From positions 620,001 through 684,000 of the forward strand of contig NZ_CP042856.1 of the NCBI RefSeq assembly GCF_008001035.1: a DNA stretch of 64,000 bases. Direction: 5' to 3'. A model generated the notes under the pieces. It was not told the origin of the DNA and did not search any database. It saw only the letters and a list, made by a program, of their open reading frames with translations. How positions within the stretch are numbered: the first letter of the stretch is position 1; each line of letters opens with the position of its first letter. The DNA is from Salinibacterium sp. dk2585 (lineage in GTDB: Bacteria; Actinomycetota; Actinomycetes; Actinomycetales; Microbacteriaceae). Both the position numbers and the translations under genes were made by a program. Positions 53,834-63,982 of this stretch are shown in pieces.

Positions 53834-54943
53834 GTGAAGACCAACAAGTTGCTCACCGGCATCGCCGCCGCGAGCGCGCTCGTGCTGACCCTGGCCGGAT
53901 GCTCCGGCGACCGCACGGGCGGGAGCGCAGACGGTGACACCGAGGGCGCCATCGTCGGCGTCTCGATGCCCACCCAGACCTCCGAGCGCTGGATCGCCGA
54001 CGGCGACAACGTCGAGGCCGAACTCGAGGAGCTCGGCTACAAGGTCGACCTCCAGTACGCCAACGACGACATTCCCACGCAGCTCTCGCAAATCGAGAAC
54101 ATGATCTCGGGTGGCGCTGAGGCGCTCATCATTGCGGCCATCGACGGCACCGCGCTGACCGAGGTGCTCGAGCAGGCTGCGGCCCAGGAGATCCCGGTGA
54201 TCTCCTACGACCGCCTCATCCTCGGCTCGGAGAACGTCGACTACTACACAACCTTCGACAACTTCGAGGTCGGCGTGCAGCAGGCAACCTCGCTCGTCAC
54301 GGGCCTCGGATTGCTTGACGAGAACGGCGAGGAGACCGGCGAGACCGGCCCCTTCAACGTCGAGCTCTTCGCCGGCAGCCCCGACGACAACAACGCCACC
54401 TTCTTCTGGGAGGGCGCCATGTCGGTGCTCGAGCCCTACATGGAGGGCGGCGTCATCACGGTTCCCTCGGGCCAGACCGAGTTCGAGCAGGCCGCCATCC
54501 TGCGCTGGGAGGCCTCGCGCGCCCAGGCCCGCATGGATGACCTGCTGACGATCATCGGCGGCACCCAGCTCGACGGCGTGCTCTCGCCCTACGACGGCCT
54601 TTCGATCGGCATCATCTCGGCGCTCACGGCCGGTGGCTACTCGGCGAACGACCTGCCGATCGTGACCGGACAGGACGCTGAAGAGGGCTCCATCAAGTCG
54701 ATCATCGCGGGCGAGCAGTACTCGACCATCTTCAAGGACACGCGCCTCCTGGGTGCGCAGGCCGTCGAGATGGTGGATGCTGTGCTGGGCGGTGAGGAGC
54801 CTGAGGTCAACGACACCGAGACGTACAACAACGGCGAGAAGGTCGTGCCGTCGTACCTCCTTGAGTCGCAGATCGTCACCGCCGACAACTACGTCGAGGT
54901 ACTCATCGACAGCGGGTACTACGACGAAGGCACCTTCGAGTAA
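53834..54943 (+). CDS. chvE: ChvE-like sugar-binding lipoprotein (copy 2)
   Basis: This is a 369-residue paralogue of the gene before it, with lipobox LAGC and the same fold. The two proteins are similar along their length but differ at likely ligand-near points, for example SPNDG versus SPYDG and ATPGWLAEN versus AILRWEASR, so they may bind different sugars. GTG at 53834 after AAAGGAAGAC. Also followed by a hairpin, then gguA. Confidence 0.9.
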   Translation: MKTNKLLTGIAAASALVLTLAGCSGDRTGGSADGDTEGAIVGVSMPTQTSERWIADGDNVEAELEELGYKVDLQYANDDIPTQLSQIENMISGGAEALIIAAIDGTALTEVLEQAAAQEIPVISYDRLILGSENVDYYTTFDNFEVGVQQATSLVTGLGLLDENGEETGETGPFNVELFAGSPDDNNATFFWEGAMSVLEPYMEGGVITVPSGQTEFEQAAILRWEASRAQARMDDLLTIIGGTQLDGVLSPYDGLSIGIISALTAGGYSANDLPIVTGQDAEEGSIKSIIAGEQYSTIFKDTRLLGAQAVEMVDAVLGGEEPEVNDTETYNNGEKVVPSYLLESQIVTADNYVEVLIDSGYYDEGTFE

Positions 54944-54955
54944 GACACGCACCAG

Positions 54956-54985
54956 CCGGTGGGGCGCAGGGATGCGCCCCACCGG
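54956..54985 (+). promoter_or_regulatory. Hairpin after ChvE copy 2
   Basis: CCGGTGGGGCGCA (54956-54968) and TGCGCCCCACCGG (54973-54985) form 13 perfect base pairs with a GGGA loop (GNRA type), 12 bases after the stop. No T-tract, so read-through to gguA is expected. Confidence 0.75.
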
Positions 54986-55019
54986 CATCCGTCACAACGA
55001 CAAGGAATAGAGGCAGGGA

Positions 55020-56552
55020 ATGGTCGCGAACATTCTCGAGATGCGCAGCATCACCAAGACGTTCCCCGGCGTGAAAGCGCTGCAGGACGTCAACCTCTCC
55101 GTCGCCCGCGGTGAGATCCATGCGATCTGCGGCGAGAACGGGGCGGGCAAGTCCACCCTCATGAAGGTGCTCTCGGGTGTGTACCCGTACGGCACCTATG
55201 AGGGCGAGATCCTTTTTGAGGGCGAGCCGGTCAGCTTTCGCGACATCCGTGACAGCGAGAAGAGCGGCATCGTCATCATCCACCAGGAGCTGGCCCTGAG
55301 CCCGTACCTCTCGATTGCCGAGAACATATTCCTCGGCAACGAGATCCAGCGCGGGGGCTTCATCGACTGGAACAAGACCAACCTCGAGGCCGCGAAACTG
55401 CTCGCGCGCGTTGGGCTGAGCGACAATCCCACGACCAAGATCACCGACATCGGCGTCGGAAAGCAGCAGCTCGTAGAGATCGCGAAGGCACTGTCGAAGG
55501 AGGTCAAGCTCCTCATCCTGGATGAGCCCACGGCGGCGCTCAACGACGAGGACTCGGCCCACCTGCTCGATCTGATCAAGCACCTGCAGAAGCAGGGGAT
55601 CACGTCGATCATCATCAGCCACAAGCTCAACGAGATCAAGGCAATCGCCGACAAGGTCACCATCATCCGTGACGGCCGCGCGATCGAGACGCTCGACATG
55701 CACAGCGACGAGATCTCTGAGAACCGCATCATCAAGGGGATGGTCGGCCGCGACCTCGAGCACCGCTACCCCGACCGCACCCCCAAGATCGGCGAGGTGA
55801 TCTTCCGCGTCGAGGACTGGACCGTGCGCCACCCGACCGAGCATGACCGCGTCGTGATCCACGGCGCTAACCTCACGGCGCGGGCCGGCGAGGTCGTCGG
55901 CATCGCGGGCCTCATGGGCGCCGGCCGCACCGAGCTCGCCATGAGCATCTTCGGCCGCTCCTACGGCTCCGGCATCTCGGGGCGCGTCTTCGTGCGCGGC
56001 GAGGAGGTCAAGGTGCGCACGGTCTCTGACGCGATCGACGCCGGCATCGCCTACGCGACCGAAGACCGCAAGCGCTACGGGCTCAACCTCATTGAGGACA
56101 TCAAGCGCAACATCTCCGCGGCGGCGCTCGGCAAGCTCTCGAAGGCGGGCTGGGTCGACGACAACAAGGAGTACCTCGTCGCATCCGACTACCGCAAGAG
56201 CATGAACATCAAGGCGCCCTCGGTCGCATCCGTCACAGGCCAGCTGTCGGGTGGAAACCAGCAGAAGGTCGTGCTCTCCAAGTGGATGTTCTCCGACCCC
56301 GACGTGCTGATCCTCGACGAGCCGACGCGCGGCATCGACGTCGGCGCGAAGTACGAGATCTACACGATCATCAACAGGCTCGCGGCAGAGGGGAAGGCGG
56401 TCATCGTGATCTCCTCCGAACTCCCCGAGCTCCTCGGCATCTCCGACCGCATCTACGCGCTGTCGGAGGGCCACATCACGGGCGAGATGAGCATCCAGGA
56501 TGCAACACCGGAAGCACTCATGCAATACATGACCAAAGAGAAGGAAAAGTAG
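55020..56552 (+). CDS. gguA: Sugar ABC transporter ATPase GguA (two ABC domains)
   Basis: This 510-residue CUT2-family ATPase has two ABC cassettes. The first has Walker [16 protein letters not shown] and Walker [13 protein letters not shown]; the second keeps the signature [14 protein letters not shown] and [16 protein letters not shown], while its Walker A equivalent ([17 protein letters not shown]) is degenerate, normal in this family. ATG at 55020. It works with GguB and ChvE and energises pentose/hexose import. Confidence 0.94.
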   Translation: MVANILEMRSITKTFPGVKALQDVNLSVARGEIHAICGENGAGKSTLMKVLSGVYPYGTYEGEILFEGEPVSFRDIRDSEKSGIVIIHQELALSPYLSIAENIFLGNEIQRGGFIDWNKTNLEAAKLLARVGLSDNPTTKITDIGVGKQQLVEIAKALSKEVKLLILDEPTAALNDEDSAHLLDLIKHLQKQGITSIIISHKLNEIKAIADKVTIIRDGRAIETLDMHSDEISENRIIKGMVGRDLEHRYPDRTPKIGEVIFRVEDWTVRHPTEHDRVVIHGANLTARAGEVVGIAGLMGAGRTELAMSIFGRSYGSGISGRVFVRGEEVKVRTVSDAIDAGIAYATEDRKRYGLNLIEDIKRNISAAALGKLSKAGWVDDNKEYLVASDYRKSMNIKAPSVASVTGQLSGGNQQKVVLSKWMFSDPDVLILDEPTRGIDVGAKYEIYTIINRLAAEGKAVIVISSELPELLGISDRIYALSEGHITGEMSIQDATPEALMQYMTKEKEK

Positions 56553-57863
56553 ATGAGCGTGCTCAAGGAATCGGTGGGCTTCCTCGCCAGCCGAATGCGC
56601 CAGATCGGTATCTTCATCGCGCTCATCGTGATCGTGGTGCTGTTCCAGATCCTCACGGATGGACGCCTGCTGACGGCCGGCAACGTGTCGAACATCATCG
56701 TGCAGAACAGCTACATCCTGATCCTCGCGATCGGCATGGTGATGGTCATCATCGCCGGCCACATCGACCTCTCCGTCGGGTCGGTCGCGGCATTCGTCGG
56801 CGCGATGTCGGGCATCATGATCCAGGACTGGGGCGCGCCCTGGTGGGTCGCGATCATCGCCTCGCTCGTGATCGGCGCGCTCGTGGGCGCATGGCAGGGC
56901 TTCTGGATCGCCTTCGTCGGCATCCCCGCCTTCATCGTGACGCTCGCGGGCATGCTGATCTTCCGAGGCCTCACGCAGATCGTGCTGGGCAACCAGCGCA
57001 TCACGCCGTTCCCCAATGAATACCGCCAGCTCGGTGGTGGCTACGTGTTCCCGCAGTTGTTCCCCGCGAGCTCCTCGCCTGCCGAGTGGATCACGGTCGG
57101 CCTCGGCATCCTCGCGCTCATCATGCTCATCGCATCGCAGGTCAAGGGGCGGATGTCGCGCGTCAAGCACGGCCTCGAGAGCGAGCCGCTCAGCTGGTTC
57201 GTTGCCAAGCTCGCGTTCACGGGTGTGCTCGTGATCGGCCTGACCTACCTGCTCGGCATCGCGCCCGGCTCGCGCGGCACCCCGATCGTGCTGATCGTGC
57301 TCGGCGCCCTCGTGGTCATCTACACGGCCGTCATGAACCGCAGCGTCTTCGGGCGCCACGTCTACGCTCGCGGAGGCAACCTGCACGCTGCGCAGCTCTC
57401 GGGCATCAAGACGCAGAAGGTCGACTTCTACCTCTTCGTCAACATGGGTGTGCTGGCGGCCCTCGCGGGTCTCGTCTTCACGGGTCGCCTCAACTCGGCC
57501 GGCCCCGGCGCGGGCAACCTGTTTGAGCTCGACGCGATCGCGGCAGCCTTCATCGGTGGTGCCGCCGTCACGGGTGGTATCGGTACCGTCACGGGCGCCA
57601 TCACGGGTGGCCTCATCATGGGTGTGCTCAACAACGGCATGTCGCTCATGGGCGTCAGCACCGACTACCAGCAGTTCATCAAGGGCATGGTGCTGCTGCT
57701 CGCCGTCGCGTTCGACGTCTTCAACAAGCGTCGTTCGAGTGGCCGGCGTGCCGCCCCCAGGAACAAGACGGTGCTCGACAGGACCACGGGCGTGGCCACC
57801 GTCGAGTCCGGCAAGCCGGATGCCGTGAAGGCCGACACCAAGGTGGGCCCCGCGGGCGACTGA
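56553..57863 (+). CDS. gguB: Sugar ABC transporter permease GguB
   Basis: This 436-residue CUT2 permease has about ten helices and the family motifs HIDLSVGSVAAFVGA and AGMLIFRGLTQIVLGN. It is longer than RbsC-type permeases (about 320), typical of GguB/XylH. The ATG at 56553 follows the gguA stop immediately. The C-terminus is basic and polar (RSSGRRAAPRNKTVLD), probably cytoplasmic. Last gene of the arabinose unit. Confidence 0.93.
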   Translation: MSVLKESVGFLASRMRQIGIFIALIVIVVLFQILTDGRLLTAGNVSNIIVQNSYILILAIGMVMVIIAGHIDLSVGSVAAFVGAMSGIMIQDWGAPWWVAIIASLVIGALVGAWQGFWIAFVGIPAFIVTLAGMLIFRGLTQIVLGNQRITPFPNEYRQLGGGYVFPQLFPASSSPAEWITVGLGILALIMLIASQVKGRMSRVKHGLESEPLSWFVAKLAFTGVLVIGLTYLLGIAPGSRGTPIVLIVLGALVVIYTAVMNRSVFGRHVYARGGNLHAAQLSGIKTQKVDFYLFVNMGVLAALAGLVFTGRLNSAGPGAGNLFELDAIAAAFIGGAAVTGGIGTVTGAITGGLIMGVLNNGMSLMGVSTDYQQFIKGMVLLLAVAFDVFNKRRSSGRRAAPRNKTVLDRTTGVATVESGKPDAVKADTKVGPAGD

Positions 57864-57959
57864 CCTGTTGCTCCTCGCGATGCCGGCCGTCTCTCGGGGC
57901 GGCTGGCATCGTTGCTCCCTGGCGTTAGGCTTCTCCTCTGTCATCGATCAAGGAACCGT

Positions 57960-59240
57960 GTGAGCCAGACCAATTCCATCCCCGTCATCACTCCCGGGGA
58001 CCTGAAGGACAAGCGTCCGCACCCGGGTGACGCGCTCACCTCCCGCCAGCGGCTGGTCTACGTGCTCGTGCTCGGCACGCTCACGGCCCTCGGCCCCTTC
58101 ACGATCGACCTGTACCTGCCGGCGTTCCCCGCCCTCGAGCGCGACCTGGGCGTCGGCGCGGCTGCGATCCAGCTCACGCTGACCGGCACGACCATCGGCT
58201 TCGCCCTCGGCCAGCTCCTGGTGGGCCCGTGGAGCGACAAGGTCGGCCGCAGGCTTCCCCTCATCCTCGCGACGACCGTGCACATCGCCGCGAGCATCGG
58301 CGCGGCGCTCGCTCCCGATATCGCGTGGCTCGGCGTCTTCCGCGTGTTGCAGGGCTTCGGCGCGGCCGCGGGCGGTGTCGTCGCGATGGCGATGGTGCGA
58401 GATCTCTTCGGTGGCAAGCGGCTCGTCACGATGCTGTCGCGCCTCGCGCTCGTGAACGGCCTCGCGCCGATCCTCGCGCCCGTGATCGGTTCACAGCTGC
58501 TGCGCATCACCGACTGGCGGGGCATCTTCTGGGTACTAGCCGGCTACGCCGTGCTCGTTGTTGGGGCGGTTCTCCTGCTCATCACCGAGACACGGCCCGC
58601 ATCCGCCCGGCGTGTACCCGGTCACAGCACGATGCGCTCCCGCTACCGCGCCCTCTTCACCGACCGGGTCTTCGTCGGGGCGGCGATCGTCGGAGCGATG
58701 AGCTTCACAGGACTCTTTGCCTACCTCTCGAGTTCATCCTTCCTGTTCCAGGGCGTCTACGGCTTCAGCCCGCAGCAGTACGGCCTACTCTTCGGCATCA
58801 ACTCGGTGGGTGTCGTGCTCGGCGTGCAGACCAGTTCGCGCCTCATGGCCCGCCACGGCGTCGGCCCGCAGTGGGTGCTCGTCGGTGTTACCAGCGTGCA
58901 GCTCGCGATGGCGATCACCATCGTGTCGCTCGACCAGGCGGGTGCCGGGCTCTGGGGCACGCTCATCCCGCTGTGGTTCTACATCACGGCCTGCGGATTC
59001 GGCTTTCCCGCCGTGCAGGTGCTGGCCCTCGCGCACCACGGCAAGGAGGCCGGCACCGCGGCATCCCTCCTCGGCGCCCTCAACTTCGGGCTTGCCGGCG
59101 TCATCTCGCCCCTCGTCGGCGTCATGGGGGTCGCAACGGCGACGCCCATGGCCATCGTCATGGGTGGCGCGTCGGTGCTCGGCGTCGTGATCGTGTGGGC
59201 CGTCGTGCGTCCACGTTCGGTGCCGCCGCTCGAGGAGTGA
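57960..59240 (+). CDS. Multidrug MFS exporter, Bcr/CflA family
   Basis: This 426-residue, 12-helix transporter has the Bcr/CflA start YVLVLGTLTALGPFTIDLYLPAFPAL and the loop motif LLVGPWSDKVGRRLPLI (motif A). Likely a proton-driven drug exporter (bicyclomycin/florfenicol group). GTG at 57960 after AAGGAACC. It ends convergently with the LacI gene. Confidence 0.9.
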   Translation: MSQTNSIPVITPGDLKDKRPHPGDALTSRQRLVYVLVLGTLTALGPFTIDLYLPAFPALERDLGVGAAAIQLTLTGTTIGFALGQLLVGPWSDKVGRRLPLILATTVHIAASIGAALAPDIAWLGVFRVLQGFGAAAGGVVAMAMVRDLFGGKRLVTMLSRLALVNGLAPILAPVIGSQLLRITDWRGIFWVLAGYAVLVVGAVLLLITETRPASARRVPGHSTMRSRYRALFTDRVFVGAAIVGAMSFTGLFAYLSSSSFLFQGVYGFSPQQYGLLFGINSVGVVLGVQTSSRLMARHGVGPQWVLVGVTSVQLAMAITIVSLDQAGAGLWGTLIPLWFYITACGFGFPAVQVLALAHHGKEAGTAASLLGALNFGLAGVISPLVGVMGVATATPMAIVMGGASVLGVVIVWAVVRPRSVPPLEE

Positions 59241-59255
59241 GCGAGCGGGCCCAGC

Positions 59256-60275
59256 TCAGGGCCGCAGCGGCGCGGTGGAGCGTCGCAGCACGAGGCCCGG
59301 CACGTGGGGCGCCCGCGCATCGGGGAGGTCGCCATCGTCGAGCAGCTCGAGCAGCCTCGCCATGATGTCGCCCCCCAGGCCCGCGAAATCCTGATGCATG
59401 GTCGTGAGCGGGGGAGTGAAGAAGGCGGCCTCGGGGATGTCGTCGAAGCCGATCACGCTCACATCCTCGGGAACGCGGATGCCACGCTCCTTGAGCGCGA
59501 ACATCGCCCCAAGGGCCATTTGGTCGTTGCCGCTCACGATCGCCGTGAAGCCCCGGGATGCCGCCAGGTGGAGTCCTCTCTCGTAGCCGCTCCGCGGGGT
59601 CCAGTCGCCCTCGAGCGGCGCCCGGGCGACGAGACCGGCGTGCGAGAGCGCAGCGCGCCAGCCACGCTCGCGTTCCGTGGCATCCATCGAATGCTGCGGC
59701 CCCGCGAGATGCACGATCTCCCGGTGGCCGAGTTCGATGAGGTGTTGCGTCGCGAGACGGGCGCCCTCGAACTGGTCGATCGAGACACTGTGGAAGCCGG
59801 GGCGGGCGCTGCTGTCGACCGCCACGAGCGGCACGCCGAGGTCGAGGCCCTGGATGGCGTCGAGCGCGCCGCGATGGGCGGCGATGAGCACCATGGCCTC
59901 GATGCTCTGCGAGAGCAGCGTCTCGACGGCGGCGCGCATCGAGACGGGGTCGGCCTGCAGCATGCTCGTGATGCTGATGGTGTAGCGCGCGCTGCGGGAG
60001 GCCTCCGTGAGCGCCTGCAGGGTCGCGGAGGGCCCGTAGTCGGGGCTGCCCGTCGTGATGACCCCGATCGTGCGGGAACGGCGGGTGACGAGGGCCCGCG
60101 CGTTCGTGCTCGGGCGGTAGCGCAGCTGCCGGATCGCGTCCTCGACCCGCTTGCGCGTCGCGGGGCGCACGCTCGGATGGTCGTTGACGACCCGGGAGAC
60201 GGTCTGGTGAGACACCCCCGCGAGCCGTGCGACGTCGAAGATATTGGCGGACCGCGCCTTGTCTTCACCGCTCAC
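59256..60275 (-). CDS. LacI-family regulator next to Ytf-like transporter
   Basis: This 339-residue LacI-type regulator has the helix-turn-helix [24 protein letters not shown] and a sugar-sensing domain. It follows the YtfRT-YjfF-like permease genes on the same strand, 64 bases apart, so it probably controls that importer. The start is a GTG at 60275. It shares its sensor-domain layout with the arabinose regulator but its operator is not visible in the window. Confidence 0.88.
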   Translation of the reverse strand: MSGEDKARSANIFDVARLAGVSHQTVSRVVNDHPSVRPATRKRVEDAIRQLRYRPSTNARALVTRRSRTIGVITTGSPDYGPSATLQALTEASRSARYTISITSMLQADPVSMRAAVETLLSQSIEAMVLIAAHRGALDAIQGLDLGVPLVAVDSSARPGFHSVSIDQFEGARLATQHLIELGHREIVHLAGPQHSMDATERERGWRAALSHAGLVARAPLEGDWTPRSGYERGLHLAASRGFTAIVSGNDQMALGAMFALKERGIRVPEDVSVIGFDDIPEAAFFTPPLTTMHQDFAGLGGDIMARLLELLDDGDLPDARAPHVPGLVLRRSTAPLRP

Positions 60276-60339
60276 TCGTGCACGCCCCCAGCATCCGCCC
60301 TTCTTGAATTATGCCCGTCCATCGCGGCGATGACCGTTC

Positions 60340-61350
60340 TCAGCGCCGGCGGGCGGTGAGAATGCGCTGCAGGATGATGAAGAGCAGCAGCAGGCCGCCG
60401 ATCACGATCTTCGTCCACCAGGAGCTGAGTGTGCCGTCGAAACTGATGATGGTCTGGATCGTGCCGAGCACGAGCACGCCGAGGAGCGAGCCCAGCACAA
60501 AGCCGTAGCCGCCCGTGAGGAGCGTGCCGCCGATCACGACGGCGGCGATCGCCTCGAGCTCCATGCCGACGGCCGTCAGGCTGTAGCCGGAGAGCGTGTA
60601 CAGGCTGAAGAGGATGCCGGCGACGCCCGAGCAGAAGCCGCTGATGACGTAGACGAGCACCTTGGTGCGCACGACCGGAAGTCCCATGAGGTGCGCCGAG
60701 GCCCCGCCGTCGCCGATCGCGTAGACCGTGCGGCCCGTGCGCGTGAAGTGCAGCACGATGAAGGCGATCACGACGACTGCGACCGCGACGATGACGGTCG
60801 GCGTGATGCTGAGGCGGTCCGCGAGCGGGATGCGGGTCTGCGCGAGCGCCACGAAGAACGGGTCGGTGATCGAGATCGAGTCGAGGCTGATGACGTAGCA
60901 GAGACCCCTCGCGAGGAACATCGCGGCGAGCGTCGCGATGAAGGGCTGGATATCGAAGTAGTGGATGACGAGGCCCACTAGGAGGCCGAGGGTGGAGGTC
61001 GCGAGCAGCACGACGACGATAACGGCGAGAGGGCTCCAGCCGTCGCGCAACAGGGTGGCCGTGATCATGGTCGAAAGCGCCACGACAGCGCCCACCGACA
61101 GGTCGATGCCACCCGTGAGGATCACGAAGGTCATGCCGACCGCGAGCACGATGAGGAAGGCGTTGTCGATGAAGAGGTTCATGACGACCTGGCCCGAGGC
61201 GAACCCGCGGTAGCGGCTCGCGCCCACGGCGAACATCGCGACCAGCAGCACCAGGGTCACGAGCACCGAGGTGTAACGCGACGACGGGATCAGGCGTGCC
61301 AGGCGACTGCGGCTCGAGAACGCCTTCACGGGAGGGAGGGTCGTGGTCAT
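60340..61350 (-). CDS. yjfF: CUT2 sugar ABC permease (YjfF-like)
   Basis: This 336-residue permease has about nine helices with TGGIDLSVGAVVALS and GTLLTGGYGFVLGSLLGV. It resembles YjfF, the partner of YtfT in the galactofuranose/other furanose import system. ATG at 61350 overlaps the ytfT stop (ATGA). The start far upstream in the same frame is a shadow. Confidence 0.88.
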   Translation of the reverse strand: MTTTLPPVKAFSSRSRLARLIPSSRYTSVLVTLVLLVAMFAVGASRYRGFASGQVVMNLFIDNAFLIVLAVGMTFVILTGGIDLSVGAVVALSTMITATLLRDGWSPLAVIVVVLLATSTLGLLVGLVIHYFDIQPFIATLAAMFLARGLCYVISLDSISITDPFFVALAQTRIPLADRLSITPTVIVAVAVVVIAFIVLHFTRTGRTVYAIGDGGASAHLMGLPVVRTKVLVYVISGFCSGVAGILFSLYTLSGYSLTAVGMELEAIAAVVIGGTLLTGGYGFVLGSLLGVLVLGTIQTIISFDGTLSSWWTKIVIGGLLLLFIILQRILTARRR

Positions 61351-62414
61351 GACGCAACCGCCTTTGCTGTCGCCGGGGTTGTGGTCCTCGCGCGCCGGCG
61401 CATCCGTTCCCGCATGGCGGGCGACTGCAGGAGGCAGACGGCGATCACGACGAGGGCCTTGAACACGAGCGTGATCTCGGGAGCGATGCCGATCGTGTAG
61501 ACCGTCGTCGTGAGGGTCTGGATGATGAAGGCGCCCACGAGGGTGCCCGTGAGTGAGTAGCGCCCGCCCATGAGCGAGGTGCCGCCGATCACGACCGCGA
61601 GGATCGCGTCCATCTCGATCCAGAGGCCCGCGTTGTTGGCGTCGGCCGCCGTGACGTTGGAGCTGATCATGAGGCCGGCGACACCGGCGCAGAGGCCGCT
61701 GAAGATGTAGACGGTCCATGTGATGCTGCGCGCACGCACCCCCGCGAGACGGCTTGCCGCCGGATTGATGCCGACCGACTCGATGAGGAGACCGAGTGCG
61801 GTGCGACGCGTCAGGAGCGCCGCAACGATGAACATGCCGCCCGCGATGATGATCGAGGCAGGCAGGCCGAGCCAGTACCCGCCGCCGATGACCTTGTAGG
61901 CGGGGCTCGAGACTGTGATGATCTGGCCCTCCGTGATGAGCATCGCGATGCCCCGGCCAGCCGTCATCAGGATGAGCGTGGCGATGATGGGCTGGATGCC
62001 GAGGGCCGCGACGAGCAGGCCGTTCCACGCCCCGAGCAGCAGGGAGAAGCCGAGGGCGACGGCGACGGCGGTCACGACCGTCGCGACGCTGCCGGGGTCT
62101 GGCGAGTCGGCGATGATCGTGCAGGCGAGGGCACCCGCGATCGCCACGACCGCGCCGACCGAGAGATCGATGCCGCGCGTCGCGATCACGACCGTCATGC
62201 CGAGCGCGACGAGCAGCGTGGGCGCGCCATTGCGAAGGATGTCTATGAGGCTGCCGAAGAGGTGGCCATCGTGCACGCGGATGGCGAGGAATGACGGCGA
62301 CACGATCACGTTGAGGGCGAAGAGGGCGAGCAGGGTCACGATCGGCCAGAAGAGGCGGCTGTGCAGTGCTCGGCTCGCGAGGCCCTGGCGGCCACCGAGC
62401 TGCGCGCTGCTCAT
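61347..62414 (-). CDS. ytfT: CUT2 sugar ABC permease (YtfT-like)
   Basis: This 355-residue permease has the CUT2 motif RGIDLSVGAVVAIAGALAC and HIGH similarity of plan to YjfF. It forms the heterodimeric channel of the importer. ATG at 62414, overlapping the ytfR stop by four bases. Between YtfR and YjfF in gene order, as in E. coli ytfRT-yjfF. Confidence 0.88.
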   Translation of the reverse strand: MSSAQLGGRQGLASRALHSRLFWPIVTLLALFALNVIVSPSFLAIRVHDGHLFGSLIDILRNGAPTLLVALGMTVVIATRGIDLSVGAVVAIAGALACTIIADSPDPGSVATVVTAVAVALGFSLLLGAWNGLLVAALGIQPIIATLILMTAGRGIAMLITEGQIITVSSPAYKVIGGGYWLGLPASIIIAGGMFIVAALLTRRTALGLLIESVGINPAASRLAGVRARSITWTVYIFSGLCAGVAGLMISSNVTAADANNAGLWIEMDAILAVVIGGTSLMGGRYSLTGTLVGAFIIQTLTTTVYTIGIAPEITLVFKALVVIAVCLLQSPAMRERMRRRARTTTPATAKAVAS

Positions 62415-63982
62415 GCCCCGGCTCCCACGGTCGTGGCGACGGCATCCGTGTCGTCCTCGGAGCCGCTCGCAATGAGGGTCATGATCTCGCCGACCGTCAC
62501 GTCTTCATTCACGAAATCGGCGACCTTGCGGCGGTCGCGCATGACGGCGATGCGGTGGCTCAGGCGCAGCACCTCTTCGAGTTCCGCCGAGATAAAGACG
62601 ACCGACATGCCCTCCTCCGCGAGGTTGGCGACGAGTCGCTGGATCTCCGCTTTCGCGCCGACATCGATTCCTCGCGTCGGCTCGTCGAGGATCAGGAGCC
62701 GCGGCGCGACCGCGAGCCATCTCGCGAGGAGCACCTTCTGCTGGTTGCCGCCGCTCAGGTTGCGCACGAGCGCGTTGGGGTCGGCCGGGCGGATGCCGAG
62801 GGCGGAGATGTAGCTCGTCGCCAGTTCGTCTCGCCTGCGCTTCGGGATCGGGCGAAACCAGCCGCGGTCGCTCTGCAGCGCCAGCACGATGTTGTCGCGC
62901 ACCGTCAGGTCGTCGACGATGCCCTCACGCTTGCGGTCCTCGCTCGAATACGCGATGCGCCTCTTGAGGGCCGCTCGCGGGGAGCGGAAGCGGCGCTGGC
63001 TTCCGGCGACCGTCAGGGTTCCCGTCTCGGCGCGGTCGGCGCCCGAGAGGAGCCGTGCAAGTTCCGTGCGGCCCGAGCCGAGGAGGCCAGCGAGGCCGAC
63101 GACCTCTCCCTGGTGGATGGTGAGCGAGGTTGGCTCGACGGAGCCCTTGCGGCCAATCTCGTGCGCAGTGAGGTACGGCGCACTTCCCGCGGAGTCAGTG
63201 CTGTCGAGCGACTTCGAACGGGTTTCGAGCCGCTCGAGCAGCTCGATGTCCTTGCCAATCATCTTGTGCACGAGCTCGATGCGGAGGATCTCCTCGGTGC
63301 GGTACTCGCCGACGAGCGCTCCATTGCGCAGCACCGTGAGCCGGTCGGCGATCTCGTAGACCTGGTCGAGGAAGTGGCTCACGAAGAGGATTGCAACCCC
63401 GTCGTCCTTGAGCCGGCGGATGACGCGGAAGAGCTCGGCCACCTCATCCGCATCGAGGCTCGAGGTCGGCTCATCGAGGATCAGTACCTTGGCGCGAATG
63501 TCAATGGCTCGAGCGATGGCGACGAGCTGCTGCACCGCGAGCGAGTGCGAGCTGAGGGGGGAGGCGGGGTCGATGTCGAGGTTGAGGCCCGCGAGCACCT
63601 CCGCCGCACGACGCCGCGTTGACGCCCAGTCGATCAGGCCGAAGCGACGGGGTTCCCGCCCGAGCATGATGTTCTCGGCGACCGAGAGGTTGGAAAGCAG
63701 GTTGACCTCCTGGTAGACCGTGCTGATTCCCGCATCCTGCGCCTGCGCCGGGCCGTTCACGCTGAGCGGCTCGCCCGCGAGCATGATGGCGCCGGAATCG
63801 ATGGGGTAGACGCCGGTCAGCGCCTTGATGAGGGTGGACTTGCCCGCCCCGTTCTCGCCCATGAGTGAATGGACCTCGCCAGGGAACATGCGAAAGCTCA
63901 CCGAATCGAGCGCCTTGACGCCGGGGAAGCTGATCGAGATGTCTCGCATCTCCACGACGGGGGCAGGGCTGGTCTCGCTCAT
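62411..63982 (-). CDS. ytfR: CUT2 sugar ABC ATPase with two cassettes (YtfR-like)
   Basis: This 523-residue protein has two ABC cassettes: first Walker [17 protein letters not shown] and Walker [14 protein letters not shown]; second signature [14 protein letters not shown] and [18 protein letters not shown] at 63982 has an AGGAG ribosome site about five bases upstream; the ATG at 63994 lacks one. The binding protein (YtfQ-like) would be expected next, but the window ends 18 bases later. Confidence 0.92.
   Translation of the reverse strand: MSETSPAPVVEMRDISISFPGVKALDSVSFRMFPGEVHSLMGENGAGKSTLIKALTGVYPIDSGAIMLAGEPLSVNGPAQAQDAGISTVYQEVNLLSNLSVAENIMLGREPRRFGLIDWASTRRRAAEVLAGLNLDIDPASPLSSHSLAVQQLVAIARAIDIRAKVLILDEPTSSLDADEVAELFRVIRRLKDDGVAILFVSHFLDQVYEIADRLTVLRNGALVGEYRTEEILRIELVHKMIGKDIELLERLETRSKSLDSTDSAGSAPYLTAHEIGRKGSVEPTSLTIHQGEVVGLAGLLGSGRTELARLLSGADRAETGTLTVAGSQRRFRSPRAALKRRIAYSSEDRKREGIVDDLTVRDNIVLALQSDRGWFRPIPKRRRDELATSYISALGIRPADPNALVRNLSGGNQQKVLLARWLAVAPRLLILDEPTRGIDVGAKAEIQRLVANLAEEGMSVVFISAELEEVLRLSHRIAVMRDRRKVADFVNEDVTVGEIMTLIASGSEDDTDAVATTVGAGA

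Noticed and set aside
54903-57944. A 1013-codon open frame on the minus strand across gguA and gguB
   Set aside because: It lies opposite two confident ABC genes and has the same shadow composition without motifs.
61351-62472. The upstream part of the frame that ends as YjfF
   Set aside because: It is the shadow of ytfT; the real YjfF start is the ATG at 61350 overlapping the ytfT stop.
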